Source of the DNA: Xanthomonas massiliensis
GTDB lineage: Bacteria; Pseudomonadota; Gammaproteobacteria; Xanthomonadales; Xanthomonadaceae
Length of the DNA stretch: 64,000 bases
NCBI RefSeq assembly: GCF_900018785.1
Contig: NZ_FCOY01000006.1
Span: forward strand, 124,001 to 188,000
Reading direction: 5' to 3'
Numbering within the stretch: the stretch's first letter is position 1; each line of letters opens with the position of its first letter. Both the position numbers and the translations under genes were made by a program. Below the pieces are notes generated by a model, which was not told the DNA's origin, searched no databases, and was given only the letters and a program-made list of their open reading frames with translations. Positions 1 to 8,239 of the stretch are shown one piece after another.

Positions 1-13
1 AGGGAGGCGCACG

Positions 14-2005
14 GTGAACCTGGCGTGCGACAGGCGGATCGCCTGCTGGGGCTGGTTCGCGCTGGCGCTCGCTTGTGGCGCGATGGCCGGCGTCTTCCAG
101 TCCAACTTCATATGGAACCACTTCTATTCGCGAGGCCCCTACCTGCTGGATGCGAGTTGGTTGGCCTCAATTGCCTATCATGCCGGACTGGTCCCCGCCA
201 ATCCGGACGCCATCCAGGTCTCGCATAGCTTCTTCGATATCCATGTTTCTCCCCTGATCAGCCTGCTTTCGATGTTGAGCGTGGCGACGGACATGGGGAC
301 GGTGCGCTGGTACCAGCTTACTCAGGGGGCGATGTATGCCGCCATGGTCCTGGCACCGTGCGGGTTCGGCGTTTACTGGTTGCGCCGCACGGCCACCCGG
401 CGCCAGATGGCCAGCTCGATGGGGCTCTGCCTGGCGATGCTGCTGGCCACGACATTCAGTGGCCAAGTCCTGATGTGCTGGGCATATCCGCACTTCGAGA
501 TCATGATCCCCGTCCTGGTGAACCTGGCGTTGATCGCCTGGGCGAGTGGCCACCGGGCTAGTGCCCTAGTCTGCGTCGCGGCGGCGGCCGGCGTGCGCGA
601 GGATGGCGGCTTGCAGGCAGCCTTGGGCTTCCTTTCGGTGGCGTCCTGGCTTTGGCTGCGCGCTTGGCGAGCCGGTGATACCGGTCCGACGCGGTCCGAT
701 GTCAGGATGGCGTTGCGGCTGGCAGCTCTTGGGCTCGTGCTGGGCGTGGCGGCGATCGTTGTGCAGAACCTGCTTTTCGATGCACAGGGACTTCTGCGGA
801 CGCAGTACATAGGCAATCCCGCTTTCTCCCATCTGACCCCGGGGACATTGCTGCGGCGGGCGTTCTACTTCTTCCAGAACTGCAGGTTCATCTGGTATCC
901 GTTGGTGTTGTCGATGGCGTTGGCGTTGGTGGTCCGCTCAAGCATTCCACTTGTGGGGTGGGTGGCCTATGCGCCCTGGCTGCTATTCAATCTGCTGGCA
1001 GCGGCCGACTCCAAGGCCGAGCTGTCGGTATACATCGGCTTCCCGTTCATCATCGCTATGTTCGTGCCGTTTGCGCTGGTCGTTTGGCGCGACCGCCTTG
1101 GCCAGGACTCGATGGAGCGTCAGCGAGGCCTGGTCGCTGGGCTCGTACTGTGCACGCTGGCCTCCACGCTGGGAATGGTCATCGATAAGCCCATGACCGT
1201 GGCGACGATCGTCCACGATAGCCTTCGTCGTGATCCCGGTATAAGCGACATGGCTACCGAAGTCGGCTTATCTCGTTTTCTGGAGAAGGTTCCCGCGGGT
1301 GGCTTCCAGATGGACCGGACCGTAGCGGGCCTGCTGCTGGATCGGAACCCGTCAAGGGATACCCTGGTATCGGCAGAGCGTCCTCCTGATGGCTCCAAGC
1401 CAGTGCTCTTCGCCGGCAGCGGCTTGGCCCAAGCCGAGATGACTTCCGCGGTCGCGCGACTGGAGGACGGCCGGCACGTCTGGCTCGTCCCTGGCACATT
1501 CCTGCGTGCGTGGATGCCGGCTGGTGCAGCGCTTCCGGCTCCCTGGAGGCAAGCACTGCTGCTGGGCCCGGCTTTGTCCATCGCCGATCCGGGCGTCGTC
1601 CGTGAGGACGCCGACGGGAGCCTGTTCCGGATCGGACCTAATGCGCCGCGGGGATTCGCTATCTGGGGGCCCTATCTTGAACTGGAACGTGGCATCTACC
1701 AGGTGCGATGGCGCGTGGATGGACTGGAAAAGGCCGCAACCCCCAACGCCGGCGTACTGGATGTCGCGGTGGGAGAGAAGGTCATCGTCGAGCAGCCGGT
1801 AACCCGGAATGGTCCCCTGGTCCTGCGCTTCACCATCAATCCGGATCAAGAGATACAGCCGGTGGAATTCCGCTACTGGCACGAATCGGGCAGCCGGCTC
1901 GACCTCAGGCTGGAAGCACTGGACCGTCTCGATGGGATCACCGCCATCGATGACGGTGGAGTGCCGGTCAGCCCGGTCCCCGCGTCGAAACCGCCGGAGT
2001 CGTGA
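14..2005 (+). CDS. Polytopic membrane protein, DUF2079/GT-C-like, possible glycosyltransferase
   Basis: A 663-residue protein starting at GTG, with an AGGGAGG ribosome site at 1-7. The first ~400 residues hold about ten hydrophobic segments. An early loop has an Asp-containing stretch near residue 45 and an FFDIHVSPL motif near residue 73, which resembles the HFSP signature of DUF2079 membrane proteins. The last ~250 residues are soluble and end in a beta-rich segment like the carbohydrate-binding tails of some GT-C glycosyltransferases. It faces a minus-strand operon for a lipid-linked pentose donor, with 3' ends overlapping by 38 bases. Use of that lipid-linked sugar in the periplasm is therefore attractive, but inferred from context only. 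GC content is lower than in the housekeeping part of the window. Family assignment is moderate and substrate unknown. Confidence 0.6.
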   Translation: MNLACDRRIACWGWFALALACGAMAGVFQSNFIWNHFYSRGPYLLDASWLASIAYHAGLVPANPDAIQVSHSFFDIHVSPLISLLSMLSVATDMGTVRWYQLTQGAMYAAMVLAPCGFGVYWLRRTATRRQMASSMGLCLAMLLATTFSGQVLMCWAYPHFEIMIPVLVNLALIAWASGHRASALVCVAAAAGVREDGGLQAALGFLSVASWLWLRAWRAGDTGPTRSDVRMALRLAALGLVLGVAAIVVQNLLFDAQGLLRTQYIGNPAFSHLTPGTLLRRAFYFFQNCRFIWYPLVLSMALALVVRSSIPLVGWVAYAPWLLFNLLAAADSKAELSVYIGFPFIIAMFVPFALVVWRDRLGQDSMERQRGLVAGLVLCTLASTLGMVIDKPMTVATIVHDSLRRDPGISDMATEVGLSRFLEKVPAGGFQMDRTVAGLLLDRNPSRDTLVSAERPPDGSKPVLFAGSGLAQAEMTSAVARLEDGRHVWLVPGTFLRAWMPAGAALPAPWRQALLLGPALSIADPGVVREDADGSLFRIGPNAPRGFAIWGPYLELERGIYQVRWRVDGLEKAATPNAGVLDVAVGEKVIVEQPVTRNGPLVLRFTINPDQEIQPVEFRYWHESGSRLDLRLEALDRLDGITAIDDGGVPVSPVPASKPPES

Positions 2006-2399
2006 AGACGAAGCGCTTGTCGAGGTGGTACTTGGTCAGATAGCCGACAGCCAAGCCCAGGACGGCCCCGACATAGCGCATCGCTTCGCTTCCGAACAGG
2101 TGGTTGAATGCCAGTTCGGTACCCCAGAATATCAAGGTGGTCGCGCCGCCCATGACGGCATAGAGGGCGAACAGCGATACGTCATGCGAACGGCTACGCG
2201 TGACGAAGCGGAAGATCCAGCGCTTGTCCAGAACGTACTTTGCGACCAGGCCGGTGGCAGTGCCGGCCGCCATCGCGACATACACCGCAAAGGTGGCACC
2301 GCCCAACAGGCGCAGTGCTGTCCACTGAGTCCCGATATTCACCAAGGTCGCGAACACGGCGAATGCGGCGTAGAGCCCGGCAAGGGTCAGCCGTTTCAC
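1968..2399 (-). CDS. GtrA-family small membrane protein
   Basis: A 143-residue protein with four predicted membrane segments in two similar halves. Each half ends in an aromatic/lysine motif (KYVLDKRWIF near residue 55, KYHLDKRFVF near 125), which is the GtrA signature. GtrA proteins help lipid-linked sugars across the inner membrane or recruit the enzymes that use them. It is the last gene of a four-gene minus-strand operon, and its ATG overlaps the stop of the upstream reductase by four bases. In Mycobacterium tuberculosis a GtrA protein (Rv3789) is likewise next to the DprE1/DprE2 genes, so handling of the same arabinose donor is a reasonable inference. The 3' end overlaps the convergent gene by 38 bases. 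Confidence 0.85.
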   Translation of the reverse strand: MKRLTLAGLYAAFAVFATLVNIGTQWTALRLLGGATFAVYVAMAAGTATGLVAKYVLDKRWIFRFVTRSRSHDVSLFALYAVMGGATTLIFWGTELAFNHLFGSEAMRYVGAVLGLAVGYLTKYHLDKRFVFTTPAVSTRGPG

Positions 2400-3127
2400 A
2401 ACTTGAGCCTACGAAAGATGGACTCGGGGATGTGCTTGATCACTTGCATGATGCCCCACCAGAACCAAGGCAGGTAGATGACGGCCCTGCGCTTTTCCAC
2501 TCCTTGGATAATGCCCCGCGCCACCGTCTCGGGCCGTGCCCACAGCGGCCCCTTACGGAAGGCGGCAGTCATCGGGGTATCGACGAAGCCCGGCTTGATG
2601 GTCAGTACATTGATGCCGGCCGGTCGCAACTGCTGGCCGAGACCGCTCAGGTAGGTGCTGACCGCGGCCTTGGCGCTTCCATAGAGGTAGTTGCTGGCAC
2701 GGCCGCGGTCACCGGCCACCGATGAGATCACGGCCAGTGAGGCACCGCGTTCCAGTTTCTCCGCCAGCAGCGCGCACAAAGCAATGGTGGACGTTCCATT
2801 GGTCATGAATTCGCGCAGGGAGAGGTCTACCGAGGTATTGCAGGCGGCCTGATCGGGCAGGGTGCCATGCGCGATCAGTACGACGTCGATCCCACCAAGT
2901 GCCTGCACCGCAGCCTCGTACATGCCTGCATGGGCGGCGGTATCGTTGACGTCCATGACCCAGGCGTGGACGGCATGTGCCCCGCGTGTGGCCAGGTCAT
3001 CGGCAATGACTTGCACGCGTTCTGGATTGCGGCCAACCAGCATCAGGGCAGCCGCGCGCCGGGCGTAGCCACGCGCCACCGCTTCAGCGATTGCGGACGT
3101 TGCGCCGATGATCAGGATACGTTGCAT
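2396..3127 (-). CDS. SDR-family reductase, DprE2-like (decaprenylphosphoryl-2-keto-ribose reductase)
   Basis: A 243-residue short-chain dehydrogenase. The N-terminal dinucleotide motif is IIGATSAIAEA, with GATSAIA as in DprE2 proteins rather than the usual TGxxxGIG. A catalytic Ser lies in AVISSVAGDRG and the active-site pair in YLYGSAKAA (YxxxK). The C-terminal segment, rich in W and F (YLPWFWWGIMQVIKHIPE), is typical of the DprE2 branch and suggests membrane association. In mycobacteria DprE2 reduces the keto intermediate made by DprE1, giving polyprenylphosphoryl-arabinose. The gene overlaps its DprE1-like partner by 16 bases and GtrA by four, so the three are co-translated. Subfamily assignment is good; the actual lipid and sugar are inferred. 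Confidence 0.8.
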   Translation of the reverse strand: MQRILIIGATSAIAEAVARGYARRAAALMLVGRNPERVQVIADDLATRGAHAVHAWVMDVNDTAAHAGMYEAAVQALGGIDVVLIAHGTLPDQAACNTSVDLSLREFMTNGTSTIALCALLAEKLERGASLAVISSVAGDRGRASNYLYGSAKAAVSTYLSGLGQQLRPAGINVLTIKPGFVDTPMTAAFRKGPLWARPETVARGIIQGVEKRRAVIYLPWFWWGIMQVIKHIPESIFRRLKL

Positions 3128-4446
3128 GGGTGCTCCGTGAGCCGGCGCCAGAGGCCGGATGAAAAAGCGGGATCTACGTATTGGCAGAATTCCTGAAGGC
3201 GAGGATAGCCGCCACGGAATACAGCAGGGGACATGCGTGCATCCTTGGCCGGATAGATCGCCCCGCCGGCTTCGGCGACGATGGCATCGAGCCGATCGAG
3301 CAGGCGGAATACATCCGGTCCGCCGTTGGGAAAATCCAGTGCCAGCGTGGTGCCCGGACGCGGGAACGACAACATCCCGATCGAGGCAATGGTGCCGAAC
3401 TCCTTGAGCACGGCAAGGAACGACCCTTGTCCGCTGTGGGCGATCTCCCTTAGCAGGGCGGCAACGCCCTCACGCGCGGTTGCTGGCGGGAGCACGCACT
3501 GGTGCTGCATGAAACCGCGCGGGCCGTACATGCGGTTCCAGTGGCCAATGCCATCCAGCGGGTAAAAGTACGACTGGTAGTGAGAAATGGCGCGCTTGCA
3601 TCGCCGGGGCTGGCGCCAGTAGTACAGCGTGTTGAAGGCGCGCAGGCTGAGCGGATTGACCAGCGAGAATGGTGGAGTGAACGGCATCACCCGGTGCGAG
3701 TCGCGTACCCGGGGACATTCTTCGGCGATGGAGGCAGCATGGTCGCTGCGCAGGAAATGGCCACGGCCGAGTCGCTTGCCGCTGGCTAGGCAGTCGATCC
3801 AGGCCACGGTGTATTCGCAGGTACGCGCCGACTCGGCGGACAACGTGAAGAAATCGTCGAGATTGCCGAAGCGGATGGATTCGCTTTCCAGCCAGGGGCC
3901 GGGCACGCGTCGCAATTGGATTTCGGCCCAGGTGATCAGCCCGGTCAGGCCAAGCCCGCCGATAGTGGCTGCAAACAATCGGTCATCGTCGGCCTGCGGC
4001 GAAAGCTCCAGACGCGTGCCATCGCTGCGCAACAGTTCCATCCGGCGGACGTGATGGCCGAAGTTGCCCATCGAGTGATGGTTCTTGCCGTGCACGTCGT
4101 TGGCGATGGCACCGCCGACGGTGGCAAAACGCGTGCCCGGCGTGACCGGCAGGAACCAGCCTTGGGGCAGCACCAAGTCGATGACTTCTGACAGGGTCAC
4201 TCCGCATTCGCAGCGCAACAGGCCGCTGCCGGGATCGAAGGCGATGAAGCGGTCCATTGGCCGTGCGTGCAGCAGGGTGCCGCCAGGGTTGAGGCAACTG
4301 TCGCCGTAGCTGCGGCCGTTACCGCGCACGAGCATGCTGCCGGAATCGGGGCGCGACAGCGCAGCATTGCGATCGTGCAGCCAGAGGTGGCGCTGGTCGC
4401 CCCCTCGGGGGAAGCGGCCCCAGGATTCGTCTTCTGCCCGGCTCAC
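3112..4446 (-). CDS. FAD-binding oxidase, DprE1-like (decaprenylphosphoryl-ribose 2-epimerase oxidase subunit)
   Basis: A 444-residue flavoprotein. The GTG start at 4446 overlaps the stop of the upstream HAD-UbiA gene (GTGA) and gives the expected family length; the same frame stays open upstream, but that part is not protein-like. FAD-binding motifs are RGNGRSYGDS (residues 41-50) and GKNHHSMGNFG (120-130), the latter nearly identical to the DprE1 flavin loop. The catalytic Lys region is PAKDAR with K401, matching Lys418 of mycobacterial DprE1. The residue aligned by eye with benzothiazinone-reactive Cys387 is Ala369. DprE1 oxidises the 2'-hydroxyl of polyprenylphosphoryl-ribose; DprE2 then reduces it to the arabinose epimer. 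The linked DprE2, UbiA and GtrA genes support this role. Confidence 0.82.
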   Translation of the reverse strand: MSRAEDESWGRFPRGGDQRHLWLHDRNAALSRPDSGSMLVRGNGRSYGDSCLNPGGTLLHARPMDRFIAFDPGSGLLRCECGVTLSEVIDLVLPQGWFLPVTPGTRFATVGGAIANDVHGKNHHSMGNFGHHVRRMELLRSDGTRLELSPQADDDRLFAATIGGLGLTGLITWAEIQLRRVPGPWLESESIRFGNLDDFFTLSAESARTCEYTVAWIDCLASGKRLGRGHFLRSDHAASIAEECPRVRDSHRVMPFTPPFSLVNPLSLRAFNTLYYWRQPRRCKRAISHYQSYFYPLDGIGHWNRMYGPRGFMQHQCVLPPATAREGVAALLREIAHSGQGSFLAVLKEFGTIASIGMLSFPRPGTTLALDFPNGGPDVFRLLDRLDAIVAEAGGAIYPAKDARMSPAVFRGGYPRLQEFCQYVDPAFSSGLWRRLTEHPCNVS

Positions 4447-5876
4447 AGCGCGACCAGGGCGACGAACACGAACAGCAGGCCGATGATCTGGCTGCCGTGA
4501 TCCGTGGCGGCGAACACCACCGGGTCGTCGTGCATGCGCCCACGGTGGGCGATGATCCAGGCACGGCTGACCCAGTACAGCAGTAGCGGGCACAGCAGCC
4601 ATAATACCTGCGGCCGCGAGTAGAGCCTGAGGCTTTCCGGGCTGTTGATGTACAGGGCCAGCACCATCACCGAAATGTAGCCGGAGGCGGCACCGAGCGA
4701 CTGCAGCAGTGGTAGGTCGGCGGTGCCGTAGCCACGGCCGGCAGCCTTCTCCTTGCCGCTGTTGCGCGCCGAATCGAGTTCGGTATAGCGCTTGAGGAGA
4801 GCCAGGCTGAGGAAGATGAACATCGAGAATGCCAATAGCCAGAACGACAGCGGCTGGTTGATGGCCACGGCACCGGCGACGATGCGGACGGTATAAAGCG
4901 CGGCCAGCATCACCACGTCGACCATGACGATGCGCTTGAGCTTGAAGGAATAGCCCAGTGTCATCGCGCAATACGCCAGCAGGGCCAATGCGAATCCCGG
5001 GCCGATGGCAAGTGCGATCACGAAGCCGGCCATCACTAGCAGTGGCAACGCCAGCAAGCCATGCCTGATCGGCAGGGTGCCAGCGGCGAACGGGCGTCTG
5101 CGCTTGCGCGGGTGCAGGCGATCCGGGGTGAGATCGAGCAGGTCGTTGAGCAGGTAGGTACCCGATGCGCACAGGCCGAACGCCACGAAGGAACCGGTGG
5201 CGAGCAAAATCGCGGTGGGGTCGAGAAAGCGGTGTGCGGCCAGCAGCGGGACAAGCACCAGAAGGTTCTTCAGCCACTGGTGCAGGCGCAGCGCCTTAGC
5301 CCAGACACGCAGGCCGGGACGGGATCGAGGCAGGTGCGCCCTCACTTGGCTGCCCGTCCTGGCGGCATCGCGGGCAAGACTTTCAGCAGCATCGACCACG
5401 ATGGCCCCGTTGGCATGTGCCCATACCTTCAGGTCCACGGGGGCATTGCCGGCATAATCGAATCCACGTTCGCCGTAGCGTTGCACGAGCGCCGCGGCCT
5501 TCGCGCTGCCACCCAGGTTCGTATGCCCGTCGCTGGCGATGACTTCATCGAACAGTCCCAGGTACCGGGCGATGGGCTCGGCGAGCAGCAGGTCAGAGGC
5601 GGTACACAGGACGCGTGGCCGCTGCGCCGTGGTGCGCAGTAAATCGACGATGCGCTCGTCGTAGGGCAGGCTCGCGGGTGCAATCGCCACCCTGCGCGCG
5701 ATTTCACGCTTGAACCCTGCCTTGCCCTTCAGCAGCCAGAACGGGAGAAGAAACGCGTACAGCAGGTTGCATGAGAGAAGTGCGAGAACGGACTCGTGAA
5801 GCAGATCCGTTCGCAGCAATGTCCCATCCAGGTCGATGCAGAGTGCGTGGCCGGGGGTGAAGTCGGGCGAAGGCAT
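4443..5876 (-). CDS. HAD hydrolase-UbiA prenyltransferase fusion (probable phosphoribosyl-polyprenyl-phosphate synthase/phosphatase)
   Basis: A 477-residue two-domain protein, first gene of the minus-strand operon. Residues 1-200 are a HAD phosphatase domain with the nucleophile motif DLDGT (D15, D17). The remainder is a UbiA membrane prenyltransferase with about eight or nine hydrophobic helices and the Asp-rich motif NDLLDLTPD followed by an Arg/Lys-rich loop, as in DPPR synthases that use phosphoribosyl pyrophosphate. In mycobacteria UbiA (Rv3806c) makes decaprenylphosphoryl-5-phosphoribose and a separate phosphatase removes the 5-phosphate. The fusion suggests that both steps sit on one chain here, which is an inference. 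ATG at 5876 was chosen because the DLDGT motif follows promptly. It overlaps the DprE1-like gene by four bases. Confidence 0.8.
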   Translation of the reverse strand: MPSPDFTPGHALCIDLDGTLLRTDLLHESVLALLSCNLLYAFLLPFWLLKGKAGFKREIARRVAIAPASLPYDERIVDLLRTTAQRPRVLCTASDLLLAEPIARYLGLFDEVIASDGHTNLGGSAKAAALVQRYGERGFDYAGNAPVDLKVWAHANGAIVVDAAESLARDAARTGSQVRAHLPRSRPGLRVWAKALRLHQWLKNLLVLVPLLAAHRFLDPTAILLATGSFVAFGLCASGTYLLNDLLDLTPDRLHPRKRRRPFAAGTLPIRHGLLALPLLVMAGFVIALAIGPGFALALLAYCAMTLGYSFKLKRIVMVDVVMLAALYTVRIVAGAVAINQPLSFWLLAFSMFIFLSLALLKRYTELDSARNSGKEKAAGRGYGTADLPLLQSLGAASGYISVMVLALYINSPESLRLYSRPQVLWLLCPLLLYWVSRAWIIAHRGRMHDDPVVFAATDHGSQIIGLLFVFVALVAL

Positions 5877-6058
5877 GGTGGTGGAGACTATTTCCGTAGT
5901 GGTGCGCTCAGGTCCCGGTAACCAAGCGGCTTCGTGGAGCAGATGTAAGCGTCCTTTTGCGCACTGGCGACCGGATGCTCGAGTGTCGGCAGGACCCGAT
6001 TGGGCCGTCCCCGTACGCGACCTGATAGCGTCATTGGGACATGATCCTTCCCTTAGAC

Positions 6059-6087
6059 TGGACCATAGACCCGCTCGGCACAATTAT
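6059..6087 (+). promoter_or_regulatory. Possible sigma-70 promoter for rfbBACD
   Basis: A TGGACC -35-like element and an AATTAT -10-like element are separated by 17 bases, about 30 bases upstream of the rfbB ATG, in the divergent gap between the HAD-UbiA gene and rfbB. The -35 is weak, so this is a candidate only. Confidence 0.3.
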
Positions 6088-6115
6088 GCAGCATCGACAA
6101 TATGAACGACATGGG

Positions 6116-7180
6116 ATGACGAGAGTGACAACCTGGCTCGTGACCGGCGGAGCCGGTTTCATCGGCGGTAATTTCGTGCTGGAGGCGGTCGCCCGGGGCA
6201 TCCGCGTGATAAATCTGGATGTACTGACCTATGCCGGCAACCTGGATACGCTGGCTTCGCTTGAAGGCAATCCGGACCATGTGTTCGTGCACGGCGATAT
6301 CGGCGATCGCGCGCTTGTCTCGCGCCTGCTTGCCGAGCATCGGCCCGACGCCGTGGTCAACTTCGCTGCCGAGAGCCATGTGGATCGCTCCATCGATGGG
6401 CCGGGTGCGTTCATCCAGACCAACGTGGTCGGTACGCTGGGCCTGCTGGAGGCCGTACGCGATTACTGGAAGGGCCTGCAGGGCGAGGCGAAGGACGCCT
6501 TCCGCTTCCTGCACGTATCCACCGACGAGGTCTACGGCACGCTGGGCGAGACCGGCAAGTTCACCGAGACCACGCCGTATGCCCCCAACTCGCCGTATTC
6601 GGCTTCCAAGGCCGCCTCCGACCACCTGGTGCGGGCGTTCCACCATACCTACGGCCTGCCCACGCTGACCACCAACTGCTCCAACAACTACGGCCCCTAT
6701 CACTTCCCCGAGAAGCTCATCCCGCTGGTGATCGCCAAGGCGCTGACTGGCGAGCCCCTGCCGGTCTACGGCGACGGCAAGCAGGTGCGCGACTGGCTGT
6801 ACGTGGCCGATCACTGCGAGGCGATCCGTACCGTGCTGGCCAAGGGCGCCGTGGGCGAGACCTACAATGTCGGCGGCAATTCGGAGCGGCAGAACATCGA
6901 GGTGGTACGCGCCATCTGCGATCTGCTCGACCAGCGTCGCCCACGCGCTGATGGCAAGCCGCGTTCGAGCCAGATCACCTTCGTCGCCGACCGGCCCGGC
7001 CATGATCGCCGCTATGCCATCGATGCCTCCAAGCTCAAGAACGAACTGGGCTGGGAGCCGAAGCACACATTCGAACAGGGCATCGCCGCCACGGTGGACT
7101 GGTACCTGAACAACCAGGACTGGGTGAACCGGGTGCTGGATGGCAGCTATCGGCTCGAGCGCATCGGCACCGCGGCGTGA
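6116..7180 (+). CDS. rfbB: dTDP-glucose 4,6-dehydratase
   Basis: A 354-residue extended SDR enzyme that converts dTDP-glucose to dTDP-4-keto-6-deoxyglucose, the second step of dTDP-L-rhamnose synthesis. Visible motifs are [11 protein letters not shown] for NAD, the [10 protein letters not shown] active-site stretch, YSASK (Tyr/Lys pair) and [15 protein letters not shown]. The sequence closely resembles RfbB of Xanthomonas. The ATG at 6116 is used; an in-frame GTG at 6125 would also serve, and the ribosome site is weak. It is the first gene of rfbB-A-C-D, and 171 bases with a REP-like element separate it from rfbA. Confidence 0.95.
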   Translation: MTRVTTWLVTGGAGFIGGNFVLEAVARGIRVINLDVLTYAGNLDTLASLEGNPDHVFVHGDIGDRALVSRLLAEHRPDAVVNFAAESHVDRSIDGPGAFIQTNVVGTLGLLEAVRDYWKGLQGEAKDAFRFLHVSTDEVYGTLGETGKFTETTPYAPNSPYSASKAASDHLVRAFHHTYGLPTLTTNCSNNYGPYHFPEKLIPLVIAKALTGEPLPVYGDGKQVRDWLYVADHCEAIRTVLAKGAVGETYNVGGNSERQNIEVVRAICDLLDQRRPRADGKPRSSQITFVADRPGHDRRYAIDASKLKNELGWEPKHTFEQGIAATVDWYLNNQDWVNRVLDGSYRLERIGTAA

Positions 7181-7282
7181 GGCGTACTCCTGCGGAAGTG
7201 CGAGGCTTCTTCAGCAGTCGAACGGTTGACCCTCCAGTGTCTTCCGTCAAGGCCGTCGCACAATTCTCGGGAAGCGACGTCT

Positions 7283-7313
7283 CTGGATCCCCGCTATCGC
7301 GGGAATGACGAGA
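7283..7313 (+). repeat. REP-like palindromic element
   Basis: A short imperfect palindrome of the form CTGGRTCCCCGC, small loop, GCGGGRAYGACG lies between rfbB and rfbA. The same type of element recurs near 60.9-61.4 kb in this window, and degenerate relatives lie near 9.94 and 10.03 kb. Elements of this kind are dispersed in xanthomonad intergenic regions. Confidence 0.55.
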
Positions 7314-7351
7314 GAGTGCGAATCTTCCCGCATGCTTCAAGGACATACCCG

Positions 7352-8239
7352 ATGACACGACGCAAGGGCATCATCCTGGCCGGCGGTTCCGGCACCCGGC
7401 TGTATCCGATCACCCGTGGCGTCAGCAAGCAGCTGCTGCCGGTGTACGACAAGCCGATGATCTACTACCCGCTCAGCGTGCTGATGCTGGCGGGCATCCG
7501 CGAGGTGCTGGTCATCAATACGCCTCACGAACAGGCGCTGTTCCAGCACCTGCTGGGCGATGGCAGCCAGTGGGGCATGCGGATCGAGTACGCCGTCCAG
7601 CCTTCTCCGGATGGCTTGGCGCAGGCCTACCTGATCGGCCGCGGCTTCCTCGCCGGCCAGCCCAGCTGCCTGGTGCTGGGCGACAACATCTTCCATGGCG
7701 TGGGCCTGACCCAGACCCTCAAGCGTGCCGATGCGCGCACCGACGGCGCCACCGTGTTCGGCTACTGGGTCAACGACCCGGAACGCTATGGCGTGGCCGA
7801 GTTCGATGCCGGCGGCAAGGTGGTCGGCATCGAGGAAAAGCCGGTGCAGCCGCGCTCGAACTATGCGGTGACCGGCCTGTATTTCTACGATGGGCGGGCC
7901 GCGGACTACGCCGCCGGGCTGAAGCCTTCGCCGCGCGGCGAGCTGGAGATCACCGACCTCAACCGCTGTTACCTGGAGGCAGGCGAGCTGTACCTGGAAA
8001 CGCTCGGTCGTGGCTATGCCTGGCTGGACACGGGCACGCACGAATCGCTGCTGGACGCGTCCAACTTCATCGGCGCCATCCAGCAGCGCCAGGGCCTGCA
8101 GGTGTGCTGCCCGGAGGAGATCGCCTTTGTCAACGGCTGGGTCGATGCCGAACAGCTGCAGCGGCTGGCGGCACCCCTGGCCAAGAACGGATATGGCCGC
8201 TACCTGATGCAGCTGGCCCAACGAGGAGTGGTGCACTGA
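7352..8239 (+). CDS. rfbA: Glucose-1-phosphate thymidylyltransferase
   Basis: A 295-residue nucleotidyltransferase that joins glucose-1-phosphate and dTTP, committing sugar to dTDP-L-rhamnose. It shows the nucleotide-binding signature [11 protein letters not shown] near the N-terminus, [15 protein letters not shown], the metal-site region LGDNIFHG, and [20 protein letters not shown]. The ATG at 7352 follows an AAGGA ribosome site at 7339-7343, and the length is normal for RfbA. Its stop overlaps the rfbC start by one base (TGATG), so translation is coupled. Confidence 0.96.
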   Translation: MTRRKGIILAGGSGTRLYPITRGVSKQLLPVYDKPMIYYPLSVLMLAGIREVLVINTPHEQALFQHLLGDGSQWGMRIEYAVQPSPDGLAQAYLIGRGFLAGQPSCLVLGDNIFHGVGLTQTLKRADARTDGATVFGYWVNDPERYGVAEFDAGGKVVGIEEKPVQPRSNYAVTGLYFYDGRAADYAAGLKPSPRGELEITDLNRCYLEAGELYLETLGRGYAWLDTGTHESLLDASNFIGAIQQRQGLQVCCPEEIAFVNGWVDAEQLQRLAAPLAKNGYGRYLMQLAQRGVVH

